From positions 1-45,558 of the IMG/VR virus record IMGVR_UViG_3300047554_000649: a DNA stretch of 45,558 nucleotides; one strand, 5' to 3'. Below are positions 25,039 through 32,614 of this stretch, one piece after another; the first letter of the stretch is position 1, and every line of letters starts with the position of its first letter. Both the position numbers and the translations under genes were made by a program. This DNA comes from a virus. The notes below the pieces were generated by a model. That model was not told where the DNA came from, searched no databases, and saw only the letters and a list, made by a program, of their open reading frames with translations.

Positions 25039-25599
25039 ATGGCAACAAATTCATTAAGCTTAAACATCCCGGATATAATGACTGATTGTGTTCTAAGAAT
25101 AGAAGACACAAGTATTTATGATCCGCTTATGCCTTACATCTGTCCTACAGTTCAAGTGTTAGTTCCTGGATATAAGGATTGTGTTACATTTAATGACACA
25201 ACGGTTCCAGCTGTAGGAGCAAACTTTATTTTAAATCTGTCTGCTTGTAATTTAAAAGTTCAAACAAATAGATGTGGTGATGAGTTTTACCCTTTGCCTG
25301 ATGGAATATATGTCATTAAATATGCATTGTCTCCACATGATAAAATGTATGTTGAGTATAATCACTTACGTGTGACTGCATTAAGAAAACAGTTAAAAGA
25401 AGAGTGGTGTAAATTAAAACTTAGCGCGTGTGAACCAATTCCTGAAACTGAGGATAAGTTCAATGCATTAATGGAAATTACAGGTTACATTGATGCAGCA
25501 AAAGCCAAAGCTGAATATTGTTTAAAAGCAGAAGAAGCTATGGTGCTTTACAACTATGCAAAAAAATTATTAGATAAATTCTCTTGTAAACTTTGTTAA
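25039..25599 (+). CDS. Cysteine-containing structural protein, function unknown
   Basis: ATG at 25039 is preferred to an upstream start at 24988 that lies in the terminator. The 186-residue product has a beta-rich N-terminal domain (IPDIMTDCVLRIEDTSIYDP, LPDGIYVIKYALSPHDKMYV) and a helical C-terminal half (LKEEWCKLKLSACEPIPE, KAEYCLKAEEAMVLYNYAKK) ending KLC. Nine cysteines are present. It is the first of seven cysteine-rich products that lead to the fibre genes, and no promoter lies between it and the next two. A virion role fits the location. Confidence 0.6.
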   Translation: MATNSLSLNIPDIMTDCVLRIEDTSIYDPLMPYICPTVQVLVPGYKDCVTFNDTTVPAVGANFILNLSACNLKVQTNRCGDEFYPLPDGIYVIKYALSPHDKMYVEYNHLRVTALRKQLKEEWCKLKLSACEPIPETEDKFNALMEITGYIDAAKAKAEYCLKAEEAMVLYNYAKKLLDKFSCKLC

Positions 25600-25600
25600 G

Positions 25601-25756
25601 ATGGCTTCACAAACATGTCAAAACTGTGGTACTTGTACATGTACAGGTACATATATCGTAAATGCTACAAATGGTGTTTCTTGCTGTTCTGCATGCGTTG
25701 CTACAGTAAATGCACAAATTGCAGAAGGTCAAAATATTTACCCTAAATCCAAATAA
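25601..25756 (+). CDS. Tiny cysteine-rich protein (51 residues)
   Basis: A 51-residue frame fills the gap between its neighbours, starting one base after a stop and ending two bases before the next ATG. The N-terminus TCQNCGTCTCTGTY holds four cysteines, and SCCSAC follows. The pattern resembles the cysteine tags at the start of the products at 27744, 29548 and 30242. Metal binding or disulfide linkage is likely. No fold is assigned. Confidence 0.62.
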   Translation: MASQTCQNCGTCTCTGTYIVNATNGVSCCSACVATVNAQIAEGQNIYPKSK

Positions 25757-25758
25757 AA

Positions 25759-26535
25759 ATGGGAACCAGAACTCCAGAATATTATCAACTTAAATGTTGC
25801 CAGTCTGGTAAGATTCTTGAAGTCAACGGACTTCCAGCTAAGTTTGAATACATTGGACTTTTCAACAATGAAAATACTCCAGATTCAATGTATAACAAAG
25901 TTCTTACTAGAATAACTGACATTCATGGAAATGATATTCATGGATGTTATACTCTTGTTGATGCTGACTGTTATGATGAGTGGGAAGAGTTTAAATTTGA
26001 AGAAGTATTCTTTACTGTTGAATGTGTAAGCACATGTGAAGAATGTGTTCCTAAACATGAACACCCAAAACCATTATTGAATCATAAAACAATCTATCCG
26101 GAGTTTAAAGTTAATAACGCAGATCCATTTGAAGCAGAAGAAATAATGTGTGAATATGCACAAGCTGAATACCAAAAAGTTTTAGGTTTAAGATTTGGTA
26201 TTGAGTTTTGCTGTCCAATTGATCTAATGCAAGCAAAGATTGAATTAGAGATTTTAAAAATGGACATGGCGGAGGATCCGAATGCTTGTGTTACTACAAA
26301 CCCATCTGCTACATGTAAACAATACAGTGTTACAATTCCTTCAAATGTTGAAGGTATTTTGTATTTTAAAGACTGTAATGGTACTCCACGTACAGTTCAG
26401 TTTGTAAGTGCGCAACAAGCATATACAGTGTTCATATGTGGTATTACACAACAAACAGCACAAGACATTTATATCTTGGTTAATCACTCACAAGTCCTTG
26501 CAGTACAGTTTGTAGAAAATGCGACTTCCTGTTAG
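25759..26535 (+). CDS. Cysteine-rich virion-like protein, function unknown
   Basis: The 258-residue protein has a beta-rich first part (YYQLKCCQSGKILEVNG, GCYTLVDADCYDEWEEF), a short Cys-rich link (CVSTCEECVPKHEHPK), a helical segment with FEAEEIMCEYAQAEYQKVLG and ELEILKMDMAEDP, and a C-terminal beta-sandwich-like part (TCKQYSVTIPSNVEGILYF, TAQDIYILVNHSQVLAVQFV). Fifteen or so cysteines are spread over it. It lies between abundant structural and fibre genes and may connect fibres to the particle. I do not recognise the family. Confidence 0.58.
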   Translation: MGTRTPEYYQLKCCQSGKILEVNGLPAKFEYIGLFNNENTPDSMYNKVLTRITDIHGNDIHGCYTLVDADCYDEWEEFKFEEVFFTVECVSTCEECVPKHEHPKPLLNHKTIYPEFKVNNADPFEAEEIMCEYAQAEYQKVLGLRFGIEFCCPIDLMQAKIELEILKMDMAEDPNACVTTNPSATCKQYSVTIPSNVEGILYFKDCNGTPRTVQFVSAQQAYTVFICGITQQTAQDIYILVNHSQVLAVQFVENATSC

Positions 26536-26566
26536 TCATGGATTAGGAAAATTAAATTAAAATTAG

Positions 26567-26574
26567 TATATTAT
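26567..26574 (+). promoter_or_regulatory. Promoter -7 element (TATATTAT), possibly for a leaderless mRNA
   Basis: AGTATATTATA lies five bases before the ATG at 26580. With the usual distance of Bacteroidota -7 elements to the start point, transcription would begin at or near this ATG. TTAG rather than TTTG is at the 20-bp position upstream. Confidence 0.42.
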
Positions 26575-26579
26575 AAGTT

Positions 26580-27086
26580 ATGGGAAAGCCAACAAATACT
26601 AGAAGTACTGGATGTGCTGTAACAACAAGTAATTGTGTTGTATGGCAAGGACCAGATTTGTGTTGCATTAATGTTTGTCATGGTGACACAGTAAGTGATG
26701 TAATTAATGAAATTGCAAAGAAACTTTGTACAATTTTTGAACTGTTAGATGTTAAGTCATATGACTTAGCGGATCTTATTGGAAAAGATTGTCCACCGGC
26801 AAATTTTGTAGAATTAATTCAATTGCTTATTGATGCTGCAGCAAAACAAACTACTACAACATCAAATGCTACAGCAACTGCAGGTTGCCCTGATTGCGAG
26901 ATGACATTGGCAACATGCTTCCAAAGAGAAGATGTTACTACAATGCAAATGACAGAATATGTTACTGCAATTGGTGTCAAATTGTGTGAACAACAAATTA
27001 CTATTCAAACTCAGAATAATGCAATCCAACAATTGGGTCAACAACTTGCAGCTATTCAAACGCAGTTGAATTTATTAATTGGATAA
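26580..27086 (+). CDS. Cysteine-rich N-terminal-module protein with coiled-coil tail
   Basis: The 168-residue product starts with a Cys module (GCAVTTSNCVVWQGPDLCCI, then VCHGDTVSDVINEIAKKLCT). A second helical unit follows (CPPANFVELIQLLIDAAAKQ), then TAGCPDCEMTLATCFQ, and a C-terminal coiled coil (QQITIQTQNNAIQQLGQQLA). The CxxxxWQGPD-C-GDTVSDV signature is one I have seen in large phages carrying collagen fibres, where similar modules are linked to collagen repeats. It probably trimerises through the coiled coil and attaches fibres. Function is inferred. Confidence 0.6.
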   Translation: MGKPTNTRSTGCAVTTSNCVVWQGPDLCCINVCHGDTVSDVINEIAKKLCTIFELLDVKSYDLADLIGKDCPPANFVELIQLLIDAAAKQTTTTSNATATAGCPDCEMTLATCFQREDVTTMQMTEYVTAIGVKLCEQQITIQTQNNAIQQLGQQLAAIQTQLNLLIG

Positions 27087-27087
27087 G

Positions 27088-27741
27088 ATGAAAAAGCATT
27101 GTACAAGTAATAGCGCATTAACCATTGGGACCAAGATCACTTGTCCTACAGCTGCAGTATTGGCTACACCTAGTTGTATTAACCCAATTGTTTATTTGAT
27201 CAATGAGGCATTAATTACAGCAAAGAAAAACAACACAGCTATTGATGTAGAAATTGCAGCATTATTAAATGCTGGAGTAAATATTTCTAACACTGGTAAA
27301 TTTTGTTGTCCTGGATGTAATGATATTTATTACTTGGGTTATACAAATACTTTTCAAACTAGTTTGAGCAGTCTTATTACGGGCTTAACTTGTTGTTTAA
27401 ATTACATTGGAGATCCTTCATTTTTAAATGCAAATCCAACACTTAAAAATTTAGATTGCTGTGCAACTAATTTTATTGATTGTATTACAGCAATCAATCA
27501 GGATTTAATGGATGGTAGTTTTACATTTACAGGTGGTTTGATGGAATATAATTCTATCAATAGCGAGTCTGCAATTTGTTTAATTTACAATCAGTTAAAA
27601 GCATTTAATAAATATCTAACTGGTGAAGAGTTAGGTGTTATTCTTGAAACTTTATTTACAGCAGGTGTTGTAGTAAAATGTACAGGTTGTACAGTTTACA
27701 TTGGTTCCGCTGCTGATTATTTTAATACATTTTTAGATTAA
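27088..27741 (+). CDS. Cysteine-rich paralogue 1 of a tandem pair
   Basis: ATG at 27088, one base after the previous stop, is chosen over a TTG at 27079 that lies in that gene. The 217-residue protein and its neighbour at 27744 share the order INPIVYLINEA, CCPGC, YYLGYT, CCLNY, LDCCATN, GVVVKCTGC and IGSA near the end. The body is helical with short strands. The repeated pattern suggests a gene duplication and a role in the same structure, probably a virion collar or fibre base. No enzyme motif is seen. Confidence 0.62.
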   Translation: MKKHCTSNSALTIGTKITCPTAAVLATPSCINPIVYLINEALITAKKNNTAIDVEIAALLNAGVNISNTGKFCCPGCNDIYYLGYTNTFQTSLSSLITGLTCCLNYIGDPSFLNANPTLKNLDCCATNFIDCITAINQDLMDGSFTFTGGLMEYNSINSESAICLIYNQLKAFNKYLTGEELGVILETLFTAGVVVKCTGCTVYIGSAADYFNTFLD

Positions 27742-27743
27742 CC

Positions 27744-28451
27744 ATGAGCTGTTCTAAATGCAATAAAACTTCTTGTACATGCAATGCATCATTGTGTGCT
27801 AATCCATTGATTCATGTTTTGAATCAAGCTTTTTCAATTTTAGGAACTGATTATTCTGGTCCTCAAATTGGAAACACACCGGTTACAACAGTGCATACAA
27901 TTTATACTGCATTGTATACTGTATTAAACAGCGGAGTTGTTGCAACTAATAATACGCGTTTGTGTTGTCCTGATTGCACAGATCCTAGAGGTTTTTACTT
28001 TATTGGAGACTGTTCTAAGTTAGCGGCAGTGGTTAATTATTTTACACCGGTTGGGCAAACTGCAAAGTATCCTTGTTGTGTTGAATATAAACTATCTGTA
28101 GCGCAATTAGATTGCCTTGTAACAGCTATTGGCGGTGTCACACCTCCATGTTGTAATACAGACTTTATGAGTGCCTACAATGCATGGATAGAAGCATCAG
28201 AATTAAGTTCATTGTCGGTACCTGTTAACTATGATGATTTAAATGATCTAGAACTTATTGAAGCTTCAGCATTTAATGGTTATAGTGGTTTAGGAATCAT
28301 GTTTAATTATTTGCAAACTGCTCACCCAGAATTAACACCTCTTGATTATTACGGACTTTATTTAGTAATGGTTACATATGGAGTAGTTGTAAAATGTGGT
28401 GATTGCAATATTACAATTGGTTCAGCAAATTTATTTACACAACAATTATAA
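27744..28451 (+). CDS. Cysteine-rich paralogue 2 of a tandem pair
   Basis: The 235-residue protein begins with a cysteine tag (SCSKCNKTSCTCNASLC) lacking in paralogue 1 in this form. It then shows ANPLIHVLNQA, LNSGVVATNNTRLCCPDC, FYFIGDC, CCVEY, LDCLVTAI and GVVVKCGDCNITIGSA at its end, aligning with paralogue 1 in order and spacing. It lies 2 bp behind paralogue 1. Virion structural role is inferred from context and cysteine content. Confidence 0.62.
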   Translation: MSCSKCNKTSCTCNASLCANPLIHVLNQAFSILGTDYSGPQIGNTPVTTVHTIYTALYTVLNSGVVATNNTRLCCPDCTDPRGFYFIGDCSKLAAVVNYFTPVGQTAKYPCCVEYKLSVAQLDCLVTAIGGVTPPCCNTDFMSAYNAWIEASELSSLSVPVNYDDLNDLELIEASAFNGYSGLGIMFNYLQTAHPELTPLDYYGLYLVMVTYGVVVKCGDCNITIGSANLFTQQL

Positions 28452-28462
28452 TACTTTAAGAT

Positions 28463-29545
28463 ATGAGTTGTCCTACATGTCAACAAGCACACCCAATTTC
28501 AAGTACAACACCTTGCGTAGATTGTTCTACGCCTGTATGCCCTACTCCGCAACCATGTACTGAAATTACAGATGCGCAGTGTACAATTTATACCGGTTTA
28601 GATATTAAATGCGGTACAGACGTTGTTATTGAGCAAAATGATAATTTGGCAGTAGCAATTGCTAAGATTACAGATTATTTTTGCAGAAAACAAGGATTGG
28701 TTACTGTAGAAGACATCTTATGTGGAACTGAAGTAATTATCCCTGCAGGTTCTTCAATGCAAGAAGCATTGGCATTAACTGTGGATTTTATTTGTAATAT
28801 TCAATTAACCCTTGGTCCTCAAGGAACAACTGGTGCACAAGGTGTGCAAGGAATAACAGGAATTCAAGGTACACAGGGTGTACAAGGAATACAAGGCCGA
28901 ACTGGTGCAGATGGCATTCAAGGGCTTACTGGTTTGCAAGGCACACAGGGTCTTATTGGCCTACAAGGTACACAAGGTCTTGTAGGAATTGGTACACAAG
29001 GTGTACAAGGACCTGCAGGTAGTGCAGAACCATCTTCTGCAGGGTTATTTGCGCAAACAAATGATTCAGTTACAATAACAAATGCTAATTCACCTAATAG
29101 CCTTTTAGGTGCAGGTGAAGGAAGTTTATCTGTACCTGCAAATATTTTTCAAAGAGGAGATTCTTTTAAAGGAACCATGCATGGTATTTTGTCTTGTGCA
29201 AACAATCAAACATTAAGAATTTCAGTTTGGGCAAATGGTAATTTATTAGCTTCAACACCTTCTATGGTTTTACCTCAAATTACAAGTAAAGATTTTTCAT
29301 TAGACATTGATTTTACAGTGCGTACAATTGGAGCTGCTGGTACTGCATCAATTGCTAGTAGTGGTAAATTTATTTACAATAAAGATTCAAATAATACTTT
29401 TGAAGGATTCAACTTTAATATGATTGAATCAACTTTATTTGACACAACTGTGTTAAACACTCTAGAAATTGAAGCTGAATGGCAAAGTGCAGATGCAGTT
29501 AATGCAATCATGAGTTCAATGTTTACACTATTTAAAACTTATTAA
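28463..29545 (+). CDS. Collagen-like fibre with cysteine-rich base and C-terminal beta domain
   Basis: The 360-residue protein starts with a Cys-rich segment (SCPTCQQAHP, CVDCSTPVCPTPQPC) and a helical base domain in two similar halves (LDIKCGTDVVIEQNDNLAVA and ILCGTEVIIPAGSSMQEALA). Residues about 115-190 are Gly-X-Y repeats rich in Gln and Ile, with a break at GIGTQG. The C-terminal 170 residues form a beta-rich knob (GLFAQTNDSVTITNANSPNS, LRISVWANGNLLASTP) that resembles C1q/TNF-like knobs of other collagen fibres. It is a short trimeric fibre, shorter than the giant one at the window start. Confidence 0.78.
   Translation: MSCPTCQQAHPISSTTPCVDCSTPVCPTPQPCTEITDAQCTIYTGLDIKCGTDVVIEQNDNLAVAIAKITDYFCRKQGLVTVEDILCGTEVIIPAGSSMQEALALTVDFICNIQLTLGPQGTTGAQGVQGITGIQGTQGVQGIQGRTGADGIQGLTGLQGTQGLIGLQGTQGLVGIGTQGVQGPAGSAEPSSAGLFAQTNDSVTITNANSPNSLLGAGEGSLSVPANIFQRGDSFKGTMHGILSCANNQTLRISVWANGNLLASTPSMVLPQITSKDFSLDIDFTVRTIGAAGTASIASSGKFIYNKDSNNTFEGFNFNMIESTLFDTTVLNTLEIEAEWQSADAVNAIMSSMFTLFKTY
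28815..29020 (+). repeat. Gly-X-Y coding repeats in the fibre gene at 28463
   Basis: About 23 Gly-X-Y triplets, mainly GTQG and GIQG, coded by the same type of nine-base unit as in the giant fibre; one extra Gly-Ile breaks the phase near 28989. Confidence 0.7.
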
Positions 29546-29547
29546 TT

Positions 29548-30231
29548 ATGTGTGTTAAATGCGGTGATAATACATGCAATAATCCACATTGCAACGCTCT
29601 TCCTAAAGGACTAAGAGGACCTCGCGGTTATCAAGGTGATAAAGGGGATAAAGGTGACAAAGGTGATACTGGACTTACAGGACCTCAAGGACCACAAGGG
29701 GCTCAAGGAATTCCTGGAGTTGCTGGCGGTTTTGGTATTCAGGGTGCAACAGGACCAATGGGACCACAAGGTCCTACCGGAAATCCTGGATTACCTGGAG
29801 CTAATGGAATTAATGGGACTAATGGAATTGACGGTGCCATGGGTCTTACAGGACCTACAGGACCTGCTGGTGATGCTGGACCTCAAGGTGAACGTGGAGA
29901 ACAAGGAATCCCTGGTGTGAATGCATTTAAGTTTGTTAATGAGTATTTAACAAATTTTGATGATACAACAATTACAATTACAAGAGAAGAACTTATTCTT
30001 TGTTCAGATATTCCTGCAGGATGCTTAGCCGCTGATACATTGAGTTCAATGGTTGATTGGCATATTCAACTTTGGGCTATGCCTTCTGACCCAACACCTA
30101 CTGGTATTTGGGAATTAGTTAAACCTGCATACATATCAAACATAACTGTAAATGAATCAACTGGTACAATAACAATTGGTTTAACTGGAGGCGGTGTTAC
30201 ATGTAGAGTAAGAGTGGTAATTTTAGGATAA
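29548..30231 (+). CDS. Proline-rich collagen-like fibre with cysteine tag
   Basis: The 227-residue protein opens with a cysteine tag (MCVKCGDNTCNNPHCNALP), then about 105 residues of Gly-X-Y with charged and proline-rich triplets (GDKGDKGDKGD, GPTGNPGLPGANG). The C-terminal 100 residues form a small globular domain (FDDTTITITREELILCSDIP, WHIQLWAMP). Unlike the giant fibre it contains many Pro and Lys-Gly-Asp triplets, the classic stabilising composition. The tag matches that of the next gene closely. It probably sits on the particle as a short fibre. Confidence 0.75.
   Translation: MCVKCGDNTCNNPHCNALPKGLRGPRGYQGDKGDKGDKGDTGLTGPQGPQGAQGIPGVAGGFGIQGATGPMGPQGPTGNPGLPGANGINGTNGIDGAMGLTGPTGPAGDAGPQGERGEQGIPGVNAFKFVNEYLTNFDDTTITITREELILCSDIPAGCLAADTLSSMVDWHIQLWAMPSDPTPTGIWELVKPAYISNITVNESTGTITIGLTGGGVTCRVRVVILG
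29604..29920 (+). repeat. Gly-X-Y coding repeats, proline-rich type
   Basis: Collagen triplets with GDKG repeats and many Pro; the nucleotide units are less uniform than in the Gln-rich fibres. Confidence 0.7.
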
Positions 30232-30241
30232 AAAATTAATT

Positions 30242-31327
30242 ATGTGTACAAAATGTAAGGATAATACTTGTAATGGTTCACACTGTAAAGCATTACCAAT
30301 CGGATTAAGAGGTCCGCGTGGCTATGATGGTTTACAAGGTAAGCAAGGCATCAATGGTCCGCAAGGTATCCAAGGTGTTCAGGGCATACAAGGTATACAA
30401 GGTATACAAGGTCCATCTATACAAGGAACAAAAGGTACGCAAGGTATTCAAGGTAATCCTGGAACATCAGGTGCTTTAGGTACCCAGGGTATTCAAGGAC
30501 CACAAGGACCATCTGGAAGTTTAGTAGATACAGGCTGGCATGATTTATTAGGGTTTGATCACTACGCTGTTGGGTCTGGTTATTTGCCAAAACCAAAAGC
30601 AAGGCGTATTGGTAAAATCATTTACTTTAAAGGAGTAGCAATGATTCCTTTAGAAGATCTATCAAAAGGAGGTGCACTTGAATGGAAATATGGATCTAAT
30701 ATTGATACCTATTATTTTTATGACGGTACTAACAATCCTGTTTTACAAAAGGCTCCGTTTACTGGACCAGGTGGAGTATGGTTACAACCTGGGAATAATG
30801 GTAGTTTAAGATTTAATAGTGACGGCATTAATCCTCAAAATGTAATTCCAACTGCAGTATGGAATCAACCAGTTGATGGCAACATTGATGATGTTTATGT
30901 AAATCCAGCGGGATGGAAAATTGGACAGCGTTCAATATCAACTGGATCAAATAGCACATTGCTTACTACAATGTTTAGTGTAACAATCAATGAGCAAGGT
31001 CTTTTGACATTTGGTTTAGTAAAAGATAGTGAAGAATCTGTAGAGCAAGGTGGTGATAATGCTTATCATACTTCACCTTTAAACTTTTTGATTTCAAATG
31101 TGGTAGCAAATCAATCAACACCAGTTTTTACAAATTATGCAACCGATGCACCTAATGCAAAAATTCACAGTAGGTTATTATCGGCACCAATTGTAAATTT
31201 GCAAAACTTACAACAATTTTATTCAACATCAGAGAAATTTAAATTCTCCTGTAATGCAGGAAATGAAGAAGAAGTTGGAGGCTTTCAAGTACGTTTAGAT
31301 GGCTTGATGGCTTTCCTAGAGGCATAA
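30242..31327 (+). CDS. Collagen-like fibre with cysteine tag and long globular head
   Basis: The 361-residue protein begins with the same tag as its neighbour (MCTKCKDNTCNGSHCKALP, then GLRGPRGY), followed by about 75 residues of Gly-X-Y, mostly GIQ and GPQ. A 260-residue globular part follows (GWHDLLGFDHYAVGSGYLP, RRIGKIIYFKGVAMIPLEDL, WKIGQRSISTGSNSTLL), rich in predicted beta strand and probably receptor-binding. It ends a transcription unit: an intrinsic terminator lies 52 bp downstream. The three consecutive collagen genes differ in heads but share tags, like a set of exchangeable fibres. Confidence 0.76.
   Translation: MCTKCKDNTCNGSHCKALPIGLRGPRGYDGLQGKQGINGPQGIQGVQGIQGIQGIQGPSIQGTKGTQGIQGNPGTSGALGTQGIQGPQGPSGSLVDTGWHDLLGFDHYAVGSGYLPKPKARRIGKIIYFKGVAMIPLEDLSKGGALEWKYGSNIDTYYFYDGTNNPVLQKAPFTGPGGVWLQPGNNGSLRFNSDGINPQNVIPTAVWNQPVDGNIDDVYVNPAGWKIGQRSISTGSNSTLLTTMFSVTINEQGLLTFGLVKDSEESVEQGGDNAYHTSPLNFLISNVVANQSTPVFTNYATDAPNAKIHSRLLSAPIVNLQNLQQFYSTSEKFKFSCNAGNEEEVGGFQVRLDGLMAFLEA
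30302..30520 (+). repeat. Gly-X-Y coding repeats in the fibre gene at 30242
   Basis: Collagen triplets mainly GIQG and GTQG with a break near GPSIQG at about 30410-30425. The repeat units resemble those of the giant fibre. Confidence 0.7.
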
Positions 31328-31378
31328 CCAGTTGTAAAAAATGTCACAAAGGTTGGTTTATTGTGGCTGACTAGAGCG

Positions 31379-31407
31379 AACCCCGGAGCAATCTGGGGTT
31401 TGTTTTT
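31379..31407 (+). terminator. Intrinsic terminator after the collagen fibre genes
   Basis: AACCCCGGA (31379-31387) pairs with TCTGGGGTT (31392-31400) through a GCAA tetraloop, nine pairs with one wobble. TGTTTTT follows. Nothing else is visible in the 31328-31378 spacer. Confidence 0.85.
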
Positions 31408-31415
31408 ATTTATAA

Positions 31416-31447
31416 TTTGTATTTTTGGCTAGAAATTAGTATATTAT
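31416..31447 (+). promoter_or_regulatory. Promoter, TTTG-20 bp-TATATTAT
   Basis: TTTG at 31416-31419 and TATATTAT at 31440-31447 are 20 bp apart, behind the terminator. The element touches the ATG at 31448, so transcription may start inside the annotated gene start, or the true start codon is further downstream. Confidence 0.55.
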
Positions 31448-31939
31448 ATGAAGGTAGATTTGCATAAACCTAGGGTCACGGAGAATAAGGGAAAAGTGAT
31501 TGCGTATAAAGAAGTTAGAGACTTCAATAAACAGCATCCAGAACACAACCTCAAGCAAAGTGATCTTATTAAAATTATGAGAACATTCAATAGCAACATG
31601 GCAGATGAAACTATGAATAATATTTATGGTGTAGTTCTTCCAGAAAACATTGGTGTTATCTTAATCAACAATGCAGGTAAACCTAGAAATAGACCGGTGG
31701 ATTATGCTAAATCAAAAGCAACAGGTGTTAGAACATATCACAAAAATTGGGATACGGATAACAACTTGATGCGTATTGTATTTATGAATAAAACACTAAG
31801 AACAGTAGTAAAACATACAAAGTTGTTTGGATTTAATCCGTTACAGCAATTTAAAAGGAGAGCGTCAAAGTATTTTGTAAAGAATTGGAGCCGTTGCCTT
31901 TCTGTAACTTACAATTCAAGGCTTGACATAAACCCATAA
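31448..31939 (+). CDS. Conserved-type protein of the tail connector block
   Basis: The 163-residue basic protein begins with LHKPRVTENKGKVIAYKEVR, then FNKQHPEHNLKQSDLIKIMR, and ends KRRASKYFVKNWSRCL. A protein with this opening lies in front of ring proteins in crAss-like phages as I recall, with no proven function. No catalytic residues are obvious. The ATG directly follows a promoter element, so a GTG at about residue 17 may be the real start if transcription begins downstream. It is 2 bp before the next gene. Confidence 0.6.
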   Translation: MKVDLHKPRVTENKGKVIAYKEVRDFNKQHPEHNLKQSDLIKIMRTFNSNMADETMNNIYGVVLPENIGVILINNAGKPRNRPVDYAKSKATGVRTYHKNWDTDNNLMRIVFMNKTLRTVVKHTKLFGFNPLQQFKRRASKYFVKNWSRCLSVTYNSRLDINP

Positions 31940-31941
31940 AA

Positions 31942-32613
31942 ATGGCAACAATTAAGGAATCATTATCACGCATTAGAAATGTTTTTAAAGTTGTGAATGA
32001 AGATGCATTCATGACTGATAGATTCATTCACAGTTTGCTGATGAAACATGCTAAGGCATTAATTCGCAGACAAGATAATGAAGATAAGTTAATGAGATTT
32101 GATAGTCTCTTTGAAACTCTTCCTTTTGTTGATTTGATTGAAGTAGATAAAATTGAAGCTGATTGCGCTGGGTTAAAAACCGGTTGTAAAATCATGCGAA
32201 CTAAAAAGAAACTACCTAAAATCATGACAGGTAGTTATGGCCCATTAATCCGTAATGTAGGACCAATTGATTACAGTGATACATTTCAACAAATCAATCA
32301 AGCTATTTACATAGCAATGACTAACTCTACAAATTTCAAATACAACAAGTGTCATTATTTTTGGTACAAGAATGGGTATTTGTATTTTCCGGATATTGTA
32401 TGGGATGCAATTACTGTTGAAGCAATGTTTGAAGAACCTACAGATGGTTTCTGTAATGAAAATAACAAGTCTTGTACAGTAATGCAAGATCAAGATTTTT
32501 CTATTCCTGATTACTTGTTTACAGAAATTGAAGGCATGGTTCAACAAGAACTTATGACTCTTGGAAAAATTCCGTCTGATACTGCAGACAACTCACAAAA
32601 TATTTTAAGATAA
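31942..32613 (+). CDS. Tail ring/connector protein candidate A
   Basis: The 223-residue protein has an N-terminal helical region (SLSRIRNVFKVVNEDAFMTD, HAKALIRRQDNEDKLMRFDS) and a beta-rich domain (VDLIEVDKIEADCAG, YFWYKNGYLYFPDIVWDAI) ending in a short helix (FTEIEGMVQQELMTLGK). The pattern RQDNE and the strand pair YLYFPD fit proteins I associate with crAss-like neck rings. It is coupled to the next ring candidate (1-bp gap). The exact ring number cannot be told. Confidence 0.66.
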   Translation: MATIKESLSRIRNVFKVVNEDAFMTDRFIHSLLMKHAKALIRRQDNEDKLMRFDSLFETLPFVDLIEVDKIEADCAGLKTGCKIMRTKKKLPKIMTGSYGPLIRNVGPIDYSDTFQQINQAIYIAMTNSTNFKYNKCHYFWYKNGYLYFPDIVWDAITVEAMFEEPTDGFCNENNKSCTVMQDQDFSIPDYLFTEIEGMVQQELMTLGKIPSDTADNSQNILR

Positions 32614-32614
32614 G

